Assembly (NCBI RefSeq): GCF_006539285.1
Contig: NZ_BJMS01000021.1
Location: 1-59,176, forward strand
DNA from: Sporolactobacillus inulinus
GTDB taxonomy: Bacteria; Bacillota; Bacilli; Bacillales; Sporolactobacillaceae
DNA length: 59,176 nt
Direction of reading: 5' to 3'
Shown in pieces: positions 25,168-34,441 of this stretch (position 1 is its first letter; each line of letters opens with the position of its first letter). The notes beneath the pieces were generated by a model that made no database searches, was not told where the DNA came from, and saw only the letters and a list, made by a program, of their open reading frames with translations. The translations under genes were made by a program, and so were the position numbers.

Positions 25168-26523
25168 ATGTCAGAGTTTCGCTACTTACCGTTAACTGAA
25201 AAAGATCGACACGACATGCTTGATGTCATTGGGATTAATTCCGATGAAGCCTTGTTTGCCGATGTTCCTGAAAAAATTCGCTTCAAGGGAGAATTGAATC
25301 TAGAATCCAAATTGTCCGAACCGGAATTAATTCGTTTTTTCTCTGCACTTGCGAAAAAGAATGCAAGTACAACCGAATACGCATCTTTTCTTGGCGCGGG
25401 TGTCTATGACCATTACATTCCGTCTGTCGTAGACAGTGTGATTTCACGTGGAGAATTCTACACGGCTTATACGCCTTATCAAGCGGAAGTTTCCCAAGGA
25501 GAGCTTCAGGCAATTTTCGAGTTTCAGACCTTGATTTGTGAACTGACCGGAATGGAGGCGGCAAACTCATCGATGTATGACGGATCTACGGCCTTAGCTG
25601 AAGCTGCGCTGCTTTCAAATGGTGTGACGCGTAATAAGAAAGTGATCGTGTCTGAATCCGTTCATCCGGAATACCGAGAGGTGCTCGCTACCTATGCGCA
25701 CGGACGCGGCCTTGATGTTGTCACCGTACCGATGAAGGATGGGGCAACAGATCTTGAAGCCCTTGAAGCTGCAACGGATGACGCTACCTCATGTGTGATT
25801 GTGCAGTATCCAAATTTCTTCGGACAAATTGAACCGATGAATGAAATCGAACAAATTGTCCACCGCGTGAAGCGCGCACATCTTATCGTCTCAAGTAATC
25901 CGCTCTCATTAGGACTACTTACACCGCCAGGCCGTTTCAAGGCCGATATTGTTATCGGCGACTGTCAGCCACTTGGTATTTCCGAATCCTTCGGCGGCCC
26001 GCATTGCGGTTATTTTGCAGTAGCGAAAAAATTAATCCGCAAAGTGCCTGGTCGGTTGGTCGGAGAGACCGTTGATGAAAAGGGACAGCGCGGGTATGTG
26101 CTGACGCTCCAAGCACGTGAACAGCATATTCGACGCGAGAAAGCAACCTCCAACATTTGTTCGAACCAGGCCTTGAATGCGCTGGCTTCTTCCGTAGCGA
26201 TGACGGCCTTCGGAAAGAAAGGAATTCGCGAACTGGCAAAGCAAAATATTCAAAAGGCTCACTATGCGGCTGAGCAGTTTCAGAAATCTGGGATTAAGAT
26301 CGTTACAAATCAGGCGTTTTTCAATGAATTTGTGATCGACTGCGGGCGACCTGTTTCAGAAGTCAACCATGAATTGTTTGCTCAAGGCATCATTGGTGGG
26401 TACGATTTAAGTAAGTCCTATGAGGGTTACACGAATAAGATGCTCGTTGCGGTTACCGAAATGCGATCGAAAAACGAGATTGACCAATTTGTTAAAGCGC
26501 TTGGAGGGATTTCAGTTGGATAA
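25168..26523 (+). CDS. gcvPA: glycine dehydrogenase (decarboxylating) subunit 1
   Basis: The N-terminal half of the split P protein, 451 aa. With GcvPB it decarboxylates glycine and passes the aminomethyl group to GcvH. This half has the PLP-transferase fold without the lysine; [28 protein letters not shown] and GFSGPHCG-like [12 protein letters not shown] are seen. AAGGAGGA precedes ATG 25168, and gcvT ends 12 bases earlier. Its stop codon overlaps the start of gcvPB. Confidence 0.96.
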   Translation: MSEFRYLPLTEKDRHDMLDVIGINSDEALFADVPEKIRFKGELNLESKLSEPELIRFFSALAKKNASTTEYASFLGAGVYDHYIPSVVDSVISRGEFYTAYTPYQAEVSQGELQAIFEFQTLICELTGMEAANSSMYDGSTALAEAALLSNGVTRNKKVIVSESVHPEYREVLATYAHGRGLDVVTVPMKDGATDLEALEAATDDATSCVIVQYPNFFGQIEPMNEIEQIVHRVKRAHLIVSSNPLSLGLLTPPGRFKADIVIGDCQPLGISESFGGPHCGYFAVAKKLIRKVPGRLVGETVDEKGQRGYVLTLQAREQHIRREKATSNICSNQALNALASSVAMTAFGKKGIRELAKQNIQKAHYAAEQFQKSGIKIVTNQAFFNEFVIDCGRPVSEVNHELFAQGIIGGYDLSKSYEGYTNKMLVAVTEMRSKNEIDQFVKALGGISVG

Positions 26524-27979
26524 TCAAAATCAGCCGCTCATTTTTGAACGCAGCAGAGAAGGAAGAGTAGCGTTTAGTCTTCCTGAACTTGATGTTCCGG
26601 AAAAACCGCTTACCGAATTGGTTGGTGAAGCGTATCTGCGTCAAGACGAACCACATTTTCCAGAAGTTTCAGAGCTTGAGCTCATCCGCCATTATACCGC
26701 CTTGTCTCGTAGAAATTTCGGAGTTGACAATGGTTTCTATCCGCTTGGTTCGTGTACGATGAAGTATAATCCAAAGGTGAACGAACAAGTTGCGCGACTT
26801 GATGGGCTGACGAAAATCCATCCGTATCAGGATGAACAGACGGTACAAGGCGCACTTGAGCTGTTGTATCGCCTTCAAGAAAATCTACAGGAAATAACAG
26901 GAATGGATGCCGTTACCCTGCAGCCCGCTGCAGGTGCGCATGGCGAATGGACCGGATTAATGATCATTCGCGCGTATCACGAATCTCGCGCTGATTTCAA
27001 ACGTACCAAAGTTATTGTTCCGGATACCGCACATGGTACGAATCCTGCTTCAGCGGCAGTAGCGGGATTTGAAGCGGTGACTGTTAAATCAAATGAGAAT
27101 GGTTTGGTTGATTTGGATGACCTAAGACGTGTTGCTGATGAAACAACAGCAGCACTGATGCTCACGAATCCGAATACTTTAGGGCTGTTCGAGACGCAGA
27201 TACAAGACATTGCAGAGATCATTCATGAAGCAGGCGGCAAGGTTTATTACGATGGTGCAAACATGAATGCGATTATGGGTGTCACTCGTCCGGGTGATAT
27301 GGGCTACGACGTTGTTCATCTTAATCTTCATAAAACATTCACTGGCCCGCACGGCGGTGGAGGTCCGGGATCAGGTCCGGTTGGCGTTAAAGCCGACCTA
27401 GCATCGTTTCTTCCAAAACCGTTGATTATGAAACGTGAGAACGGATCCTTTGGATTAGACTTTGATCGACCGCAGTCCATTGGACGTGTTAAGGCTTTCT
27501 ATGGCAATTTTGGAATCAATGTCCGTGCTTATGCCTATATTCGCACGATGGGCGGCAAGGGGCTATTTCAAGTGTCTAAAGATGCCGTTCTGAATGCAAA
27601 CTACATGTTAAAACGGTTGTCCGGCTACTTTGAAACACCGTTTAAGCAGCTGTGCAAACATGAATTTGTATTGTCCGGAAGCCGGCAAAAGAAGTTAGGT
27701 GTCCGCACTTTGGATATGGCGAAACGATTGCTCGATTTCGGTTATTACCCGCCGACTATTTATTTCCCGCTTCTTGTTGATGAGGCACTCATGATCGAAC
27801 CAACGGAAACGGAATCCAAAGAAACTTTGGATGCATTTATTGATCATTTAATTGAGATTGCAAAGGAAGCGGAATCCGCACCGGAAAAGGTTCAAGAAGC
27901 GCCGCATCAAACCGTGATCGGCAGATTGGATGAAACACGTGCGGCGCGTCACCCGGTACTTCGTTATGTAAAGGAATAA
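26516..27979 (+). CDS. gcvPB: glycine dehydrogenase (decarboxylating) subunit 2
   Basis: The catalytic half of the split P protein, 487 aa from TTG 26516. PLP binds Lys273 in [25 protein letters not shown] and [11 protein letters not shown] line the site. The start overlaps the gcvPA stop by eight bases, and GGAGGGA at 26503-26509 is at the right distance. The open frame continues 32 codons up inside gcvPA, but the family begins here. It is the last gene of the operon. No hairpin directly follows; the next terminator is at 28229. Confidence 0.96.
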   Translation: MDNQNQPLIFERSREGRVAFSLPELDVPEKPLTELVGEAYLRQDEPHFPEVSELELIRHYTALSRRNFGVDNGFYPLGSCTMKYNPKVNEQVARLDGLTKIHPYQDEQTVQGALELLYRLQENLQEITGMDAVTLQPAAGAHGEWTGLMIIRAYHESRADFKRTKVIVPDTAHGTNPASAAVAGFEAVTVKSNENGLVDLDDLRRVADETTAALMLTNPNTLGLFETQIQDIAEIIHEAGGKVYYDGANMNAIMGVTRPGDMGYDVVHLNLHKTFTGPHGGGGPGSGPVGVKADLASFLPKPLIMKRENGSFGLDFDRPQSIGRVKAFYGNFGINVRAYAYIRTMGGKGLFQVSKDAVLNANYMLKRLSGYFETPFKQLCKHEFVLSGSRQKKLGVRTLDMAKRLLDFGYYPPTIYFPLLVDEALMIEPTETESKETLDAFIDHLIEIAKEAESAPEKVQEAPHQTVIGRLDETRAARHPVLRYVKE

Positions 27980-28137
27980 CGAAGTGCTGATCGATAAAAA
28001 CAAAGGTGTGGCTTCCTAAAAACAGGGATAATTTACGAAGGCTTTTAGAAGCGAGTGTTTTGTGCCCTAGCATGTGTAATGGACTCGTGTCGTTTCGGTT
28101 AATCGCATCAACAGGTGGCGACCGCGGGGCCCGAGTA

Positions 28138-28207
28138 CCTCCGCTTTGATTCTCGGCCAAGACACTGGTCTATTGGTTTGAAGATGGGCAAAATCATAGA
28201 CTTTCTT
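28138..28207 (+). repeat. dispersed repeat B, copy 1
   Basis: About 70 bases including GGCCAAGACACTGGTCTATT (28155-28174) recur at 56737-56806 with about seven differences. The similarity extends weakly upstream into a GC-rich flank (GGGGCCCGAGTACCTC against GCGCCAGAGCACCTC). Confidence 0.8.
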
Positions 28208-28228
28208 ATTCTTATCCTGCAAAGAAAA

Positions 28229-28272
28229 CGAAGACCCAACCCGCATGCTGATGCGGGTTGGGTCTTCGTCTT
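28229..28272. terminator. strong bidirectional terminator between gcvPB and yqhL
   Basis: An 18-bp perfect stem: 28229-28246 (CGAAGACCCAACCCGCAT) with 28251-28268 and a GCTG loop. AAAA on the left gives the U-tail for the minus strand. Confidence 0.85.
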
Positions 28273-28295
28273 GTGACGGTTAAACGGTTGTTCGA

Positions 28296-28673
28296 TTATC
28301 CCTTTTTTACGCGGCCGTTCCATTTCTTAAAGCCGCCTTCAAGTTGGTAGAGATTTGAATAATTCATTTTTTTAAGTACAGCAGCGGCACGTGCACTTCG
28401 TGTACCATTGCTGTCATACAAGTAGATCGGCATATCATGACGTACTTCAGTGTGGCGCATCTTCAACTGGGTCAGCGGAATATTACGCGCACCAAGGATA
28501 TGACCATTTTTGAATTCATTCGGTTCCCGGACATCGATTAACTGAGCTTTACGATAGCCTGCCCGAAAATCGACGTCGGATAATGTGGTAAGATAGCGAC
28601 GCTGCATAAATCTGGCGATAAAAAAATAACCGAAATATGCGGCGATCATTGCAACTAAAATAATCCAGCCCAT
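28296..28673 (-). CDS. yqhL: membrane-anchored rhodanese-like protein YqhL, active-site Cys replaced
   Basis: A 125-aa protein with one N-terminal helix (about 2-20) and a cytosolic rhodanese domain (about 35-120: AQLIDVREPNEFKNGHILGARNIP). Rhodaneses carry a Cys at the start of the active loop; here the loop reads YDSNGTRSAR with Asp87, and the whole protein contains no Cys. It should therefore lack sulfurtransferase activity unless another mechanism applies. Its position next to mntR matches B. subtilis yqhL. It is divergent from mntR with no obvious shared operator. Confidence 0.88.
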   Translation of the reverse strand: MGWIILVAMIAAYFGYFFIARFMQRRYLTTLSDVDFRAGYRKAQLIDVREPNEFKNGHILGARNIPLTQLKMRHTEVRHDMPIYLYDSNGTRSARAAAVLKKMNYSNLYQLEGGFKKWNGRVKKG

Positions 28674-28855
28674 GACTCGTCGTCCTCCTAATTCATTTCA
28701 CATTTTATTATAACGATTTGTCTCAATTTATGAAAGGTATGAAACCGGTCCAAGTGACGTTGATTCCGCTTTCCGGGTGCCGACAAATTCTTGTTTTTTA
28801 AGGAGTGTTATAGTAACATGAGTAAGAAAAGATGAAGTGGTTAGGGGGAGACACG

Positions 28856-29284
28856 ATGTCGCCTACTCCGAGTATGGAAGACTACATTGAGAGAATTTAC
28901 TGGCTGATTCAAGATAAGGGCTATGCAAGGGTTTCCGATATAGCGGAAGCACTTGATGTTCATTCTTCATCAGTAACAAAAATGGTTCAGAAATTGGGTA
29001 AGGATCAATACCTTATCTATGAAAAATATCGCGGCTTTATTTTGACGCCTAAGGGCAAGAAAATGGGGAAACGGTTAGTGTATCGGCACGAGCTTCTCGA
29101 GGATTTCTTAAAGCTGATTGGCGTACATGAAGAAAATGTTTATAAAGACGTTGAGGGTATTGAACATCACTTAAGCTGGGATTCTATTGACCGAATCGGC
29201 GATGTTGTTCAATATTTCGAAGAGGATCCGAAACGTGTCGCACAACTATTGGAAATAAAGGAACGAGCGGACGAAGAAGAATGA
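28856..29284 (+). CDS. mntR: manganese-responsive regulator MntR
   Basis: A DtxR-family repressor that senses Mn2+ and represses manganese uptake genes. It is 142 aa from ATG 28856, with GGGGGAG upstream; the eight codons before it precede the ribosome site. The N-terminal winged helix is [25 protein letters not shown]. Metal ligands of the B. subtilis protein are conserved with a shift of one: Asp9, Glu12, His78, Glu100, Glu103 and His104 in [18 protein letters not shown]. No SH3-like domain is present, as expected for MntR. Terminator at 29292. Confidence 0.95.
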   Translation: MSPTPSMEDYIERIYWLIQDKGYARVSDIAEALDVHSSSVTKMVQKLGKDQYLIYEKYRGFILTPKGKKMGKRLVYRHELLEDFLKLIGVHEENVYKDVEGIEHHLSWDSIDRIGDVVQYFEEDPKRVAQLLEIKERADEEE

Positions 29285-29291
29285 GTTTTGC

Positions 29292-29328
29292 TGAGACCGG
29301 GAGATGAAAATCTTCCGGTCTCATTTTG
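29292..29328 (+). terminator. terminator after mntR
   Basis: TGAGACCGG (29292-29300) pairs with CCGGTCTCA (29314-29322) and is followed by TTTTG. Confidence 0.85.
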
Positions 29329-29366
29329 CATGTGCGGTCATCTAATGGTAGTAGGGGGGATCGCGA

Positions 29367-30254
29367 GTGTACATTGATCTTGTTTTCTCGGGCGGCGGAG
29401 TTAAAGGTTTTGCGTTTGCAGGCGCTTTGCGCGTGCTTGAAAACGCGGGTTATCAGTTTAAGCGGACAGCAGGTACGAGTGCAGGTTCGATTGTTGCAGC
29501 CCTTGTTGCAGCAGGCTATACAGCTGAGGAATTAAAACAAATCATGGCCAATATGGACACTGATAAACTTATTGAACCAACGGCGCATATTCGCTTCCCA
29601 ATTGTTAAATGGATGCGTATTTACTTCAAAATGGGCTTATTTCCGGGTAACCATCTTGAAAAATGGATGAACACACTACTTCGCGAAAAAGGGATTGAGA
29701 CGTTTGCAGATCTCCCTAAAGATCGGCTGAAAATCATTGTCTCAGACGTGACCAAAGGGCGGCTGCTTGTCATTCCTGATGATTTAAAAGACTATGGACT
29801 TGATTCGCTCCATTTCTCAGTAGCACGTGCGGTGCGAATGAGTTGCACCTTGCCTTTCTTTTTCGAACCGGTTCCACTTTATGATGCGGATGGAGTGAAA
29901 TCGCTGATCGTTGATGGAGGCATCCTAAGTAATTTTCCGCTTTGGATCTTCAATCGCGGCGAAGCGCTTCCTGTGCGGCCGTTTGTCGGTTTGCAGATTG
30001 TCGATAACGAATCGCAGAATCTAGAGAAGAAGAAAATCAGAAATGCGGTTGAACTCTTTCGCGGTTTATTTAATGCGATGCGGGAAGCTCACGATGAACG
30101 CGCAATCGATAAATTTAAAGAATCCAACATTATTGGTTTGCCTGTAGATAAAGTAACAACAAAGAATTTCCAAATATCTGAAAAAGAACGGGAACGCTTG
30201 TTTCAAATTGGTGCGGACAGCGCCGAACAGTTTCTCAAGAAGTGGTCCTATTAG
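29367..30254 (+). CDS. yqhO: patatin-like phospholipase YqhO
   Basis: A 295-aa hydrolase of the patatin/RssA type with a Ser-Asp dyad. The oxyanion loop is SGGGVKGFAF (8-17), the nucleophile Ser38 lies in GTSAGS and Asp183 in VDGGILSNFP. It probably hydrolyses lipid acyl esters in the cytosol or at the inner membrane face. The GTG start at 29367 has AGGGGGGA seven bases upstream. It stands between the mntR terminator and a bidirectional hairpin at 30309, so it is monocistronic. Physiological substrate unknown. Confidence 0.9.
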   Translation: MYIDLVFSGGGVKGFAFAGALRVLENAGYQFKRTAGTSAGSIVAALVAAGYTAEELKQIMANMDTDKLIEPTAHIRFPIVKWMRIYFKMGLFPGNHLEKWMNTLLREKGIETFADLPKDRLKIIVSDVTKGRLLVIPDDLKDYGLDSLHFSVARAVRMSCTLPFFFEPVPLYDADGVKSLIVDGGILSNFPLWIFNRGEALPVRPFVGLQIVDNESQNLEKKKIRNAVELFRGLFNAMREAHDERAIDKFKESNIIGLPVDKVTTKNFQISEKERERLFQIGADSAEQFLKKWSY

Positions 30255-30308
30255 GGTTCGTAGAAGCACTGCATGGATCATGCATCATCATGTTTTCTCA
30301 GCACATAA

Positions 30309-30349
30309 TAAGAGCGCCTCAAAGTCATAGGACTTATGAGACGCTCTCT
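30309..30349. terminator. bidirectional terminator between yqhO and yqhP
   Basis: AGAGCGCCTCAAAGTC (30311-30326) pairs with GACTTATGAGACGCTCT (30331-30347) with small bulges, followed by CTTCTTT. Confidence 0.75.
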
Positions 30350-30373
30350 TCTTTGGATATGTTTTGAAAAAAG

Positions 30374-30790
30374 TTAAAATAAGAGTCGTTTTCTTTTCTT
30401 ATTTTTTCGGCCTTCGATAACTGTTAAGTGACTTTGTTTTTTTGCTTTGTGTGCGTTTCGCGTGTAGGCAGAGTGAGCGTTGTTTTTAATCACCTTAAAC
30501 TTGGGTGAGGTCGAGCGCAGCATATGCGTTTTATGATGCAATGAAACGATTTGTCTTTTTCTTCGCGATTGACGCGCTGCTTTTTTATAACGCGTCTGAT
30601 CTCCATTACCGGTCCATTCTGCCAAACGTCGGAAAAAGAACAGACCAATGATCATTATAAGTGCAATGATGAACAATTGGGTTAGAATGACTGTCTTTTG
30701 ACTTGGCATGAACATAGAAAGCAGGCCGAATAGTCCGAGACCTCCAATGATTACGAAGCCTAATGAATAGAGAAACGTTTTCACGGACAC
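30374..30790 (-). CDS. yqhP: YqhP/SA1362-like small membrane protein
   Basis: A 138-aa protein with two membrane helices (about 5-28 and 34-54) and a long, very basic cytosolic tail rich in Lys, Arg and His (about 65-138), ending in RKNKKRKRLLF. Function unknown; conserved next to yqhQ in Bacillales. GGAGGTGA is just upstream; GTG 30790 is very close to it, and GTG 30784 two codons later has better spacing. It lies 15 bases after yqhQ and is cotranscribed with it. Confidence 0.8.
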   Translation of the reverse strand: MSVKTFLYSLGFVIIGGLGLFGLLSMFMPSQKTVILTQLFIIALIMIIGLFFFRRLAEWTGNGDQTRYKKAARQSRRKRQIVSLHHKTHMLRSTSPKFKVIKNNAHSAYTRNAHKAKKQSHLTVIEGRKNKKRKRLLF

Positions 30791-30805
30791 TCACCTCCGT
30801 TAAAA

Positions 30806-31750
30806 TTAGAGCACTTGTCGTACAAGTGACTGTTTTTGCTCAATGTCTTTTTCTTTGCGTCGCATTTCTTTAAAGGCATAGATTCCAATTTCAATCTGCT
30901 GATCGTCAGGTTCCTTTGTTGTGAGCAACTGAACCCAAAGTCCCGGATAACCGAGCCACTTCAGCACAGGAATATGGCGGACCTTATTCGTTAATCGAAG
31001 AATTTCATAGGCAAGACCCAAATCCAGTGGAATCAGTGCGATTCGGGAAAGGAGTCTAAGCGTCAGCGGTTCTGCAGGTACAAAGAAATAAAGGATGATG
31101 CTAATGATCGCAGTGAACAGGATATAGCTTGAACCGCAGCGATAATGGAGCCGTGAATGTTTTCTTACATTGGCTACCGTTAAGTCTGCGCCGCTTTCAA
31201 AGGTATTAATTACTTTATGCTCTGCACCGTGATACTGAAACAGTCTTTTCATCATCGGCGTCAAAGAGACAAAATAAACATAGCCGACGAGAAGCAGAAT
31301 CTTGAAAAAGCCTTCGAGCAGAACCTGAGCGACAGTTCCCGAGATCACCGGTTCAAATAAGCTTGCCGCAAAAGCCGGGACAAGTGTGAAAACAAATTTT
31401 GCAAACAAAAACGATAGGATGCCTAGTGCAGTCAGTCCAATGATTGCCTCAAGATTAAAGCGCTTCTTTGTTTCTTCTTTCTTAATCACATTCGGATCTT
31501 CATCATACACCTCAGCTGCATAATTGAGGTGCTTTGTGCCAAGGGCACTGGATTCAATAATAGCTGCAATGCCGCGAATCACTGGAATTTTTCGAAACGG
31601 TGCAAGCACACGCATTTCTTCTTTGGGTACTTCAAAATAGGTGACGGATTGATCATTCCGGCGCACAGCAGTTACTGTTGTGTGCTTGCCGCCCATCATG
31701 ACACCTTCAATGACCGCCTGACCACCGTATATAGGAAGAATTTTATCCAT
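30806..31750 (-). CDS. yqhQ: DUF1385 membrane protein YqhQ
   Basis: A 314-aa integral membrane protein. The start, YGGQAVIEGVMMGGKHTTVTAVR, is the DUF1385 hallmark. Four to five hydrophobic helices lie at about 105-130, 140-165, 210-225 and 230-250. The conserved YHGAEHKVINTFE and the RLHYRCGSSYILF block contain His and Cys that could bind metal. Biochemical role unknown. The ribosome site before ATG 31750 is weak (TAGGTA). It is followed on the same strand by yqhP. Confidence 0.9.
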   Translation of the reverse strand: MDKILPIYGGQAVIEGVMMGGKHTTVTAVRRNDQSVTYFEVPKEEMRVLAPFRKIPVIRGIAAIIESSALGTKHLNYAAEVYDEDPNVIKKEETKKRFNLEAIIGLTALGILSFLFAKFVFTLVPAFAASLFEPVISGTVAQVLLEGFFKILLLVGYVYFVSLTPMMKRLFQYHGAEHKVINTFESGADLTVANVRKHSRLHYRCGSSYILFTAIISIILYFFVPAEPLTLRLLSRIALIPLDLGLAYEILRLTNKVRHIPVLKWLGYPGLWVQLLTTKEPDDQQIEIGIYAFKEMRRKEKDIEQKQSLVRQVL

Positions 31751-31975
31751 TACCTAATCAGCCCGCTTCTCATCAATGATTTGTTTTTCCCTGTTACTTA
31801 TTCTTATTCTACCCGAATTCACTTAAAACCTCTAGATATGTACCCCTTTCTGTTCATTGTTTTCTAGATCAATATTTTTTTCGACCGTGTTCATTTGACT
31901 TTTTCAATGAATACATGATTCTCCATAAAGAAGAGCATACTTCATGGTAACTATTCTTATCGTGAGGGGGTTGCA

Positions 31976-32485
31976 ATGATGGCAAAACGCAGGAGAAAGA
32001 CGAATAAAAAAGCGAAGCATTCATTTGCCATGTCGCTCGGGCGTACAGCGGTAACCGGTTTATTTGGCGGACTGTTTTGGGGTTTGATCGGATTCCTATG
32101 CTATTTGCTGAATTTTTCAAAGGTTGGTCCGTCCTTGATCTTCGCAATGTTTCCTTACTGGACAGGGAGGAACTCAGTCTACGGGCAGCTGCTTGCTGTT
32201 GCGGCCATGTCTCTACTCTCTGTTTTAATCGCAGAGCTTTATTTATTTACCTTCAGCAGAATTAAATCGATGTGGTTCTCGGTTAGTTTTGGTATTTTAT
32301 TATGGTTTATTGTCTTTTTCTTGTTTCAGCCGTTTCTACAGGGTCTACCTGAACCTGCCCGGCTTGGCTGGAATACGACAACAACAACACTCTGCCTTTT
32401 CGCGTTGTATGGATTGTTTGTTGGGTACTCGATTTCTTTTGATTTTGAGGAACAAACAGGAGGAAGCAACTATTCAAATCAATAA
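31976..32485 (+). CDS. yqhR: YqhR family membrane protein
   Basis: A 169-aa protein with a very basic N-terminus (MMAKRRRKTNKKAK) and four hydrophobic segments (about 22-45, 70-90, 98-120 and 130-150). It matches the conserved YqhR family of Bacillales, often near efp. Function unknown. GTGAGGGG precedes ATG 31976. In B. subtilis yqhS (aroQ) and yqhT follow before efp; here both are absent and 225 non-coding bases lead to efp. Confidence 0.8.
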   Translation: MMAKRRRKTNKKAKHSFAMSLGRTAVTGLFGGLFWGLIGFLCYLLNFSKVGPSLIFAMFPYWTGRNSVYGQLLAVAAMSLLSVLIAELYLFTFSRIKSMWFSVSFGILLWFIVFFLFQPFLQGLPEPARLGWNTTTTTLCLFALYGLFVGYSISFDFEEQTGGSNYSNQ

Positions 32486-32710
32486 TGCTGTGGTAAAATG
32501 TCAAGAGTGAATTTGTCTGCGCGCCTCGTTAGATTAGGCTGAAAAAACCTTGATCAACACGTTTTTCTGCATTTATTTCCTTAGTTTAAAGGAAATGATG
32601 CTTTTTTCATGAGTGTGGACATGAACGTTTTACAGACATAGTTTTTACTATTTTTTTAAAGACTGGCGCGGATGAGCCTGCGGCAGCGGTGTACTTAAAG
32701 GAGGAAGCTT

Positions 32711-33268
32711 ATGATTTCTGTAAACGATTTTAAAACAGGTTTGACCATTGAAGTGGACGGCGATATTCTTTCTGTTATCGAGTTCCAGCATGTTAAACCT
32801 GGAAAAGGTGCGGCGTTTGTTCGTTCAAAGCTGAGAAATCTGCGTACGGGGGCCATTCAGGAAAAAACGTTCCGCGGCGGCGAAAAAGTGAACCCGGCAC
32901 GGATCGACAACCGTAAAATGCAGTATCTCTATTCAAGCGGCGATACGTATACATTTATGGACATGGAAACTTACGAACAGTTGGATCTAGATGCAAGCCA
33001 AATTTCTGAACAACTCAACTTCTTGAAAGAAAACATGGAATGCAACGTGCAATCGTATCAAGGAGAAACGCTTGGTGTTGCTTTGCCCAATACTGTTGTT
33101 CTCGAAGTTACTGAAACGGAACCTGGCATTAAAGGAGACACGGCTTCCGGCGGTTCGAAGCCGGCAACGCTTGAGACCGGTTATGTCGTTCAAGTACCGT
33201 TCTTCGTTAATGAAGGAGACAAGCTTGTGATTGATACGCGCTCAGGTCTTTATGTATCCCGAGCATAA
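32711..33268 (+). CDS. efp: translation elongation factor P
   Basis: Rescues ribosomes stalled at polyproline. It is 185 aa, with three beta-barrel domains. The tip loop VKPGKGAAF carries Lys32, the residue that is modified in B. subtilis EF-P. AAGGAGGAAGC precedes ATG 32711. A hairpin at 33311 ends the gene, so it is separate from the spoIIIA operon, which begins 220 bases on. yqhV, found between them in B. subtilis, is not seen. Confidence 0.96.
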   Translation: MISVNDFKTGLTIEVDGDILSVIEFQHVKPGKGAAFVRSKLRNLRTGAIQEKTFRGGEKVNPARIDNRKMQYLYSSGDTYTFMDMETYEQLDLDASQISEQLNFLKENMECNVQSYQGETLGVALPNTVVLEVTETEPGIKGDTASGGSKPATLETGYVVQVPFFVNEGDKLVIDTRSGLYVSRA

Positions 33269-33310
33269 TCAAACCTATCAATAACTCATGCATGAACAGC
33301 ATACTTATGA

Positions 33311-33338
33311 ACAGTCTCTTCTGAGGCTGTTTTTTTTT
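33311..33338 (+). terminator. terminator after efp
   Basis: ACAGTCTC (33311-33318) and GAGGCTGT (33323-33330) pair with one G-U, followed by nine T. Confidence 0.9.
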
Positions 33339-33410
33339 TGCCCGCACTGACAAACGAGTCGGACAATCTGTGCGTTCAATTTGTTGGCACACAGCCTCAC
33401 CTCGAATCAA

Positions 33411-33438
33411 GCATATTGTGTACAAGCGGGCATATATT
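33411..33438 (+). promoter_or_regulatory. sigma-E-type promoter of the spoIIIA operon
   Basis: GCATATT (33411-33417) and CATATATT (33431-33438), 13 bases apart, match the mother-cell sigma-E consensus (kmATATT and CATACAhT) except for one base in the -10 and a slightly short spacer. The position, about 50 bases before spoIIIAA, and the known sigma-E control of this operon support it. Confidence 0.7.
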
Positions 33439-33487
33439 TTGATAGAAAACAAAAAGCAGTGAAGCATTAAGATCCGAGGTGGCTCAT

Positions 33488-34441
33488 TTGAAACAGATAC
33501 TCTCCTACCTTCCTGAACCGATGCAGCAAATTATTCTTCGGATGACTGAAACAGAGCGCAATGCGCTTGAAGAGATTCGCTGCCGCACAAAATGCCCGCT
33601 TGAACTGATTATTTCCGGCAAGCGGTGGATGCCGCCGGAAGGTGTCACAATGCCGATTTTCCAAAAAGAACAGGCCAGACACATGTTGCAGCAATTAGCC
33701 AAGTATTCGCTCTATACCTTGGATGAGGAACTTAGACGCGGCTATGTAACCATCCCCGGCGGCCATCGAATTGGGCTTGCCGGCCATGTCATTACAGAAA
33801 ACGGACATGTCCTTCGCTTAAGAGATGTTACCTTTTTTAATATTCGATTGGCCAAACAAAAGGTCGGAGCGGCACTTCCGCTCGTTCCTTATCTCTATCA
33901 GCGCAATCGCTGGTTCAGTACGTTGCTCATCGGCGCGCCTCAAACAGGAAAAACAACGATGCTGCGCGATTTGGCACGGCTTGTTAGTGAAGGGATACCG
34001 GATCGTTATCTGCCGTCGCGAAAGACAGCGATCGTTGATGAACGTTCTGAACTTGCAGGATGTGTTGATGGTGTTCCGCAGAATCGTTTGGGCGTTCGCG
34101 CAGATGTGATGGATGCGTGCCCAAAGGCGGAAGGGATGATGATGATGATTCGTTCGATGAGTCCTGAGGTGCTGATTGTCGATGAGATCGGCGGAGCTGA
34201 AGACACGAAAGCATTATTAGAAGCATTAAACGCCGGAGTTGCCGTCATGGCCAGTGCACATGGATTCACTTTTGACCAGCTTCTCCACCGCCCGTCGATT
34301 CGGCCGTTGATTGAAGCACAGTTGTTTGAACGATATGTCATTCTTTCTCGGCATAACAGTGCGCAAAAAAATGGTTGCCGGTTGACGATTCTTGATCGAA
34401 TGGGAAGAAAGATGTCTGCCACAGAGGAGATGTGGCAGTGA
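33488..34441 (+). CDS. spoIIIAA: stage III sporulation ATPase SpoIIIAA
   Basis: A cytoplasmic AAA+/secretion-type ATPase of the SpoIIIA-SpoIIQ channel between mother cell and forespore. It is 317 aa from TTG 33488. Walker A is GAPQTGKTT (149-157), Walker B is VLIVDEIGG and a conserved VMASAHG follows. GAGGTG at 33476-33481 is well spaced for the TTG; GTG 33479 overlaps it and is unlikely. It leads eight genes with overlapping or close junctions. Transcription by sigma-E in the mother cell is expected. Confidence 0.95.
   Translation: MKQILSYLPEPMQQIILRMTETERNALEEIRCRTKCPLELIISGKRWMPPEGVTMPIFQKEQARHMLQQLAKYSLYTLDEELRRGYVTIPGGHRIGLAGHVITENGHVLRLRDVTFFNIRLAKQKVGAALPLVPYLYQRNRWFSTLLIGAPQTGKTTMLRDLARLVSEGIPDRYLPSRKTAIVDERSELAGCVDGVPQNRLGVRADVMDACPKAEGMMMMIRSMSPEVLIVDEIGGAEDTKALLEALNAGVAVMASAHGFTFDQLLHRPSIRPLIEAQLFERYVILSRHNSAQKNGCRLTILDRMGRKMSATEEMWQ

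Larger units (their letters stand above)
27980..28295. other. intergenic region with dispersed repeat B and a terminator
   Basis: The 316 bases between gcvPB and the convergent yqhL contain repeat B copy 1 (28138-28207) and a long bidirectional hairpin (28229-28268). I see no coding sequence. Confidence 0.6.
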
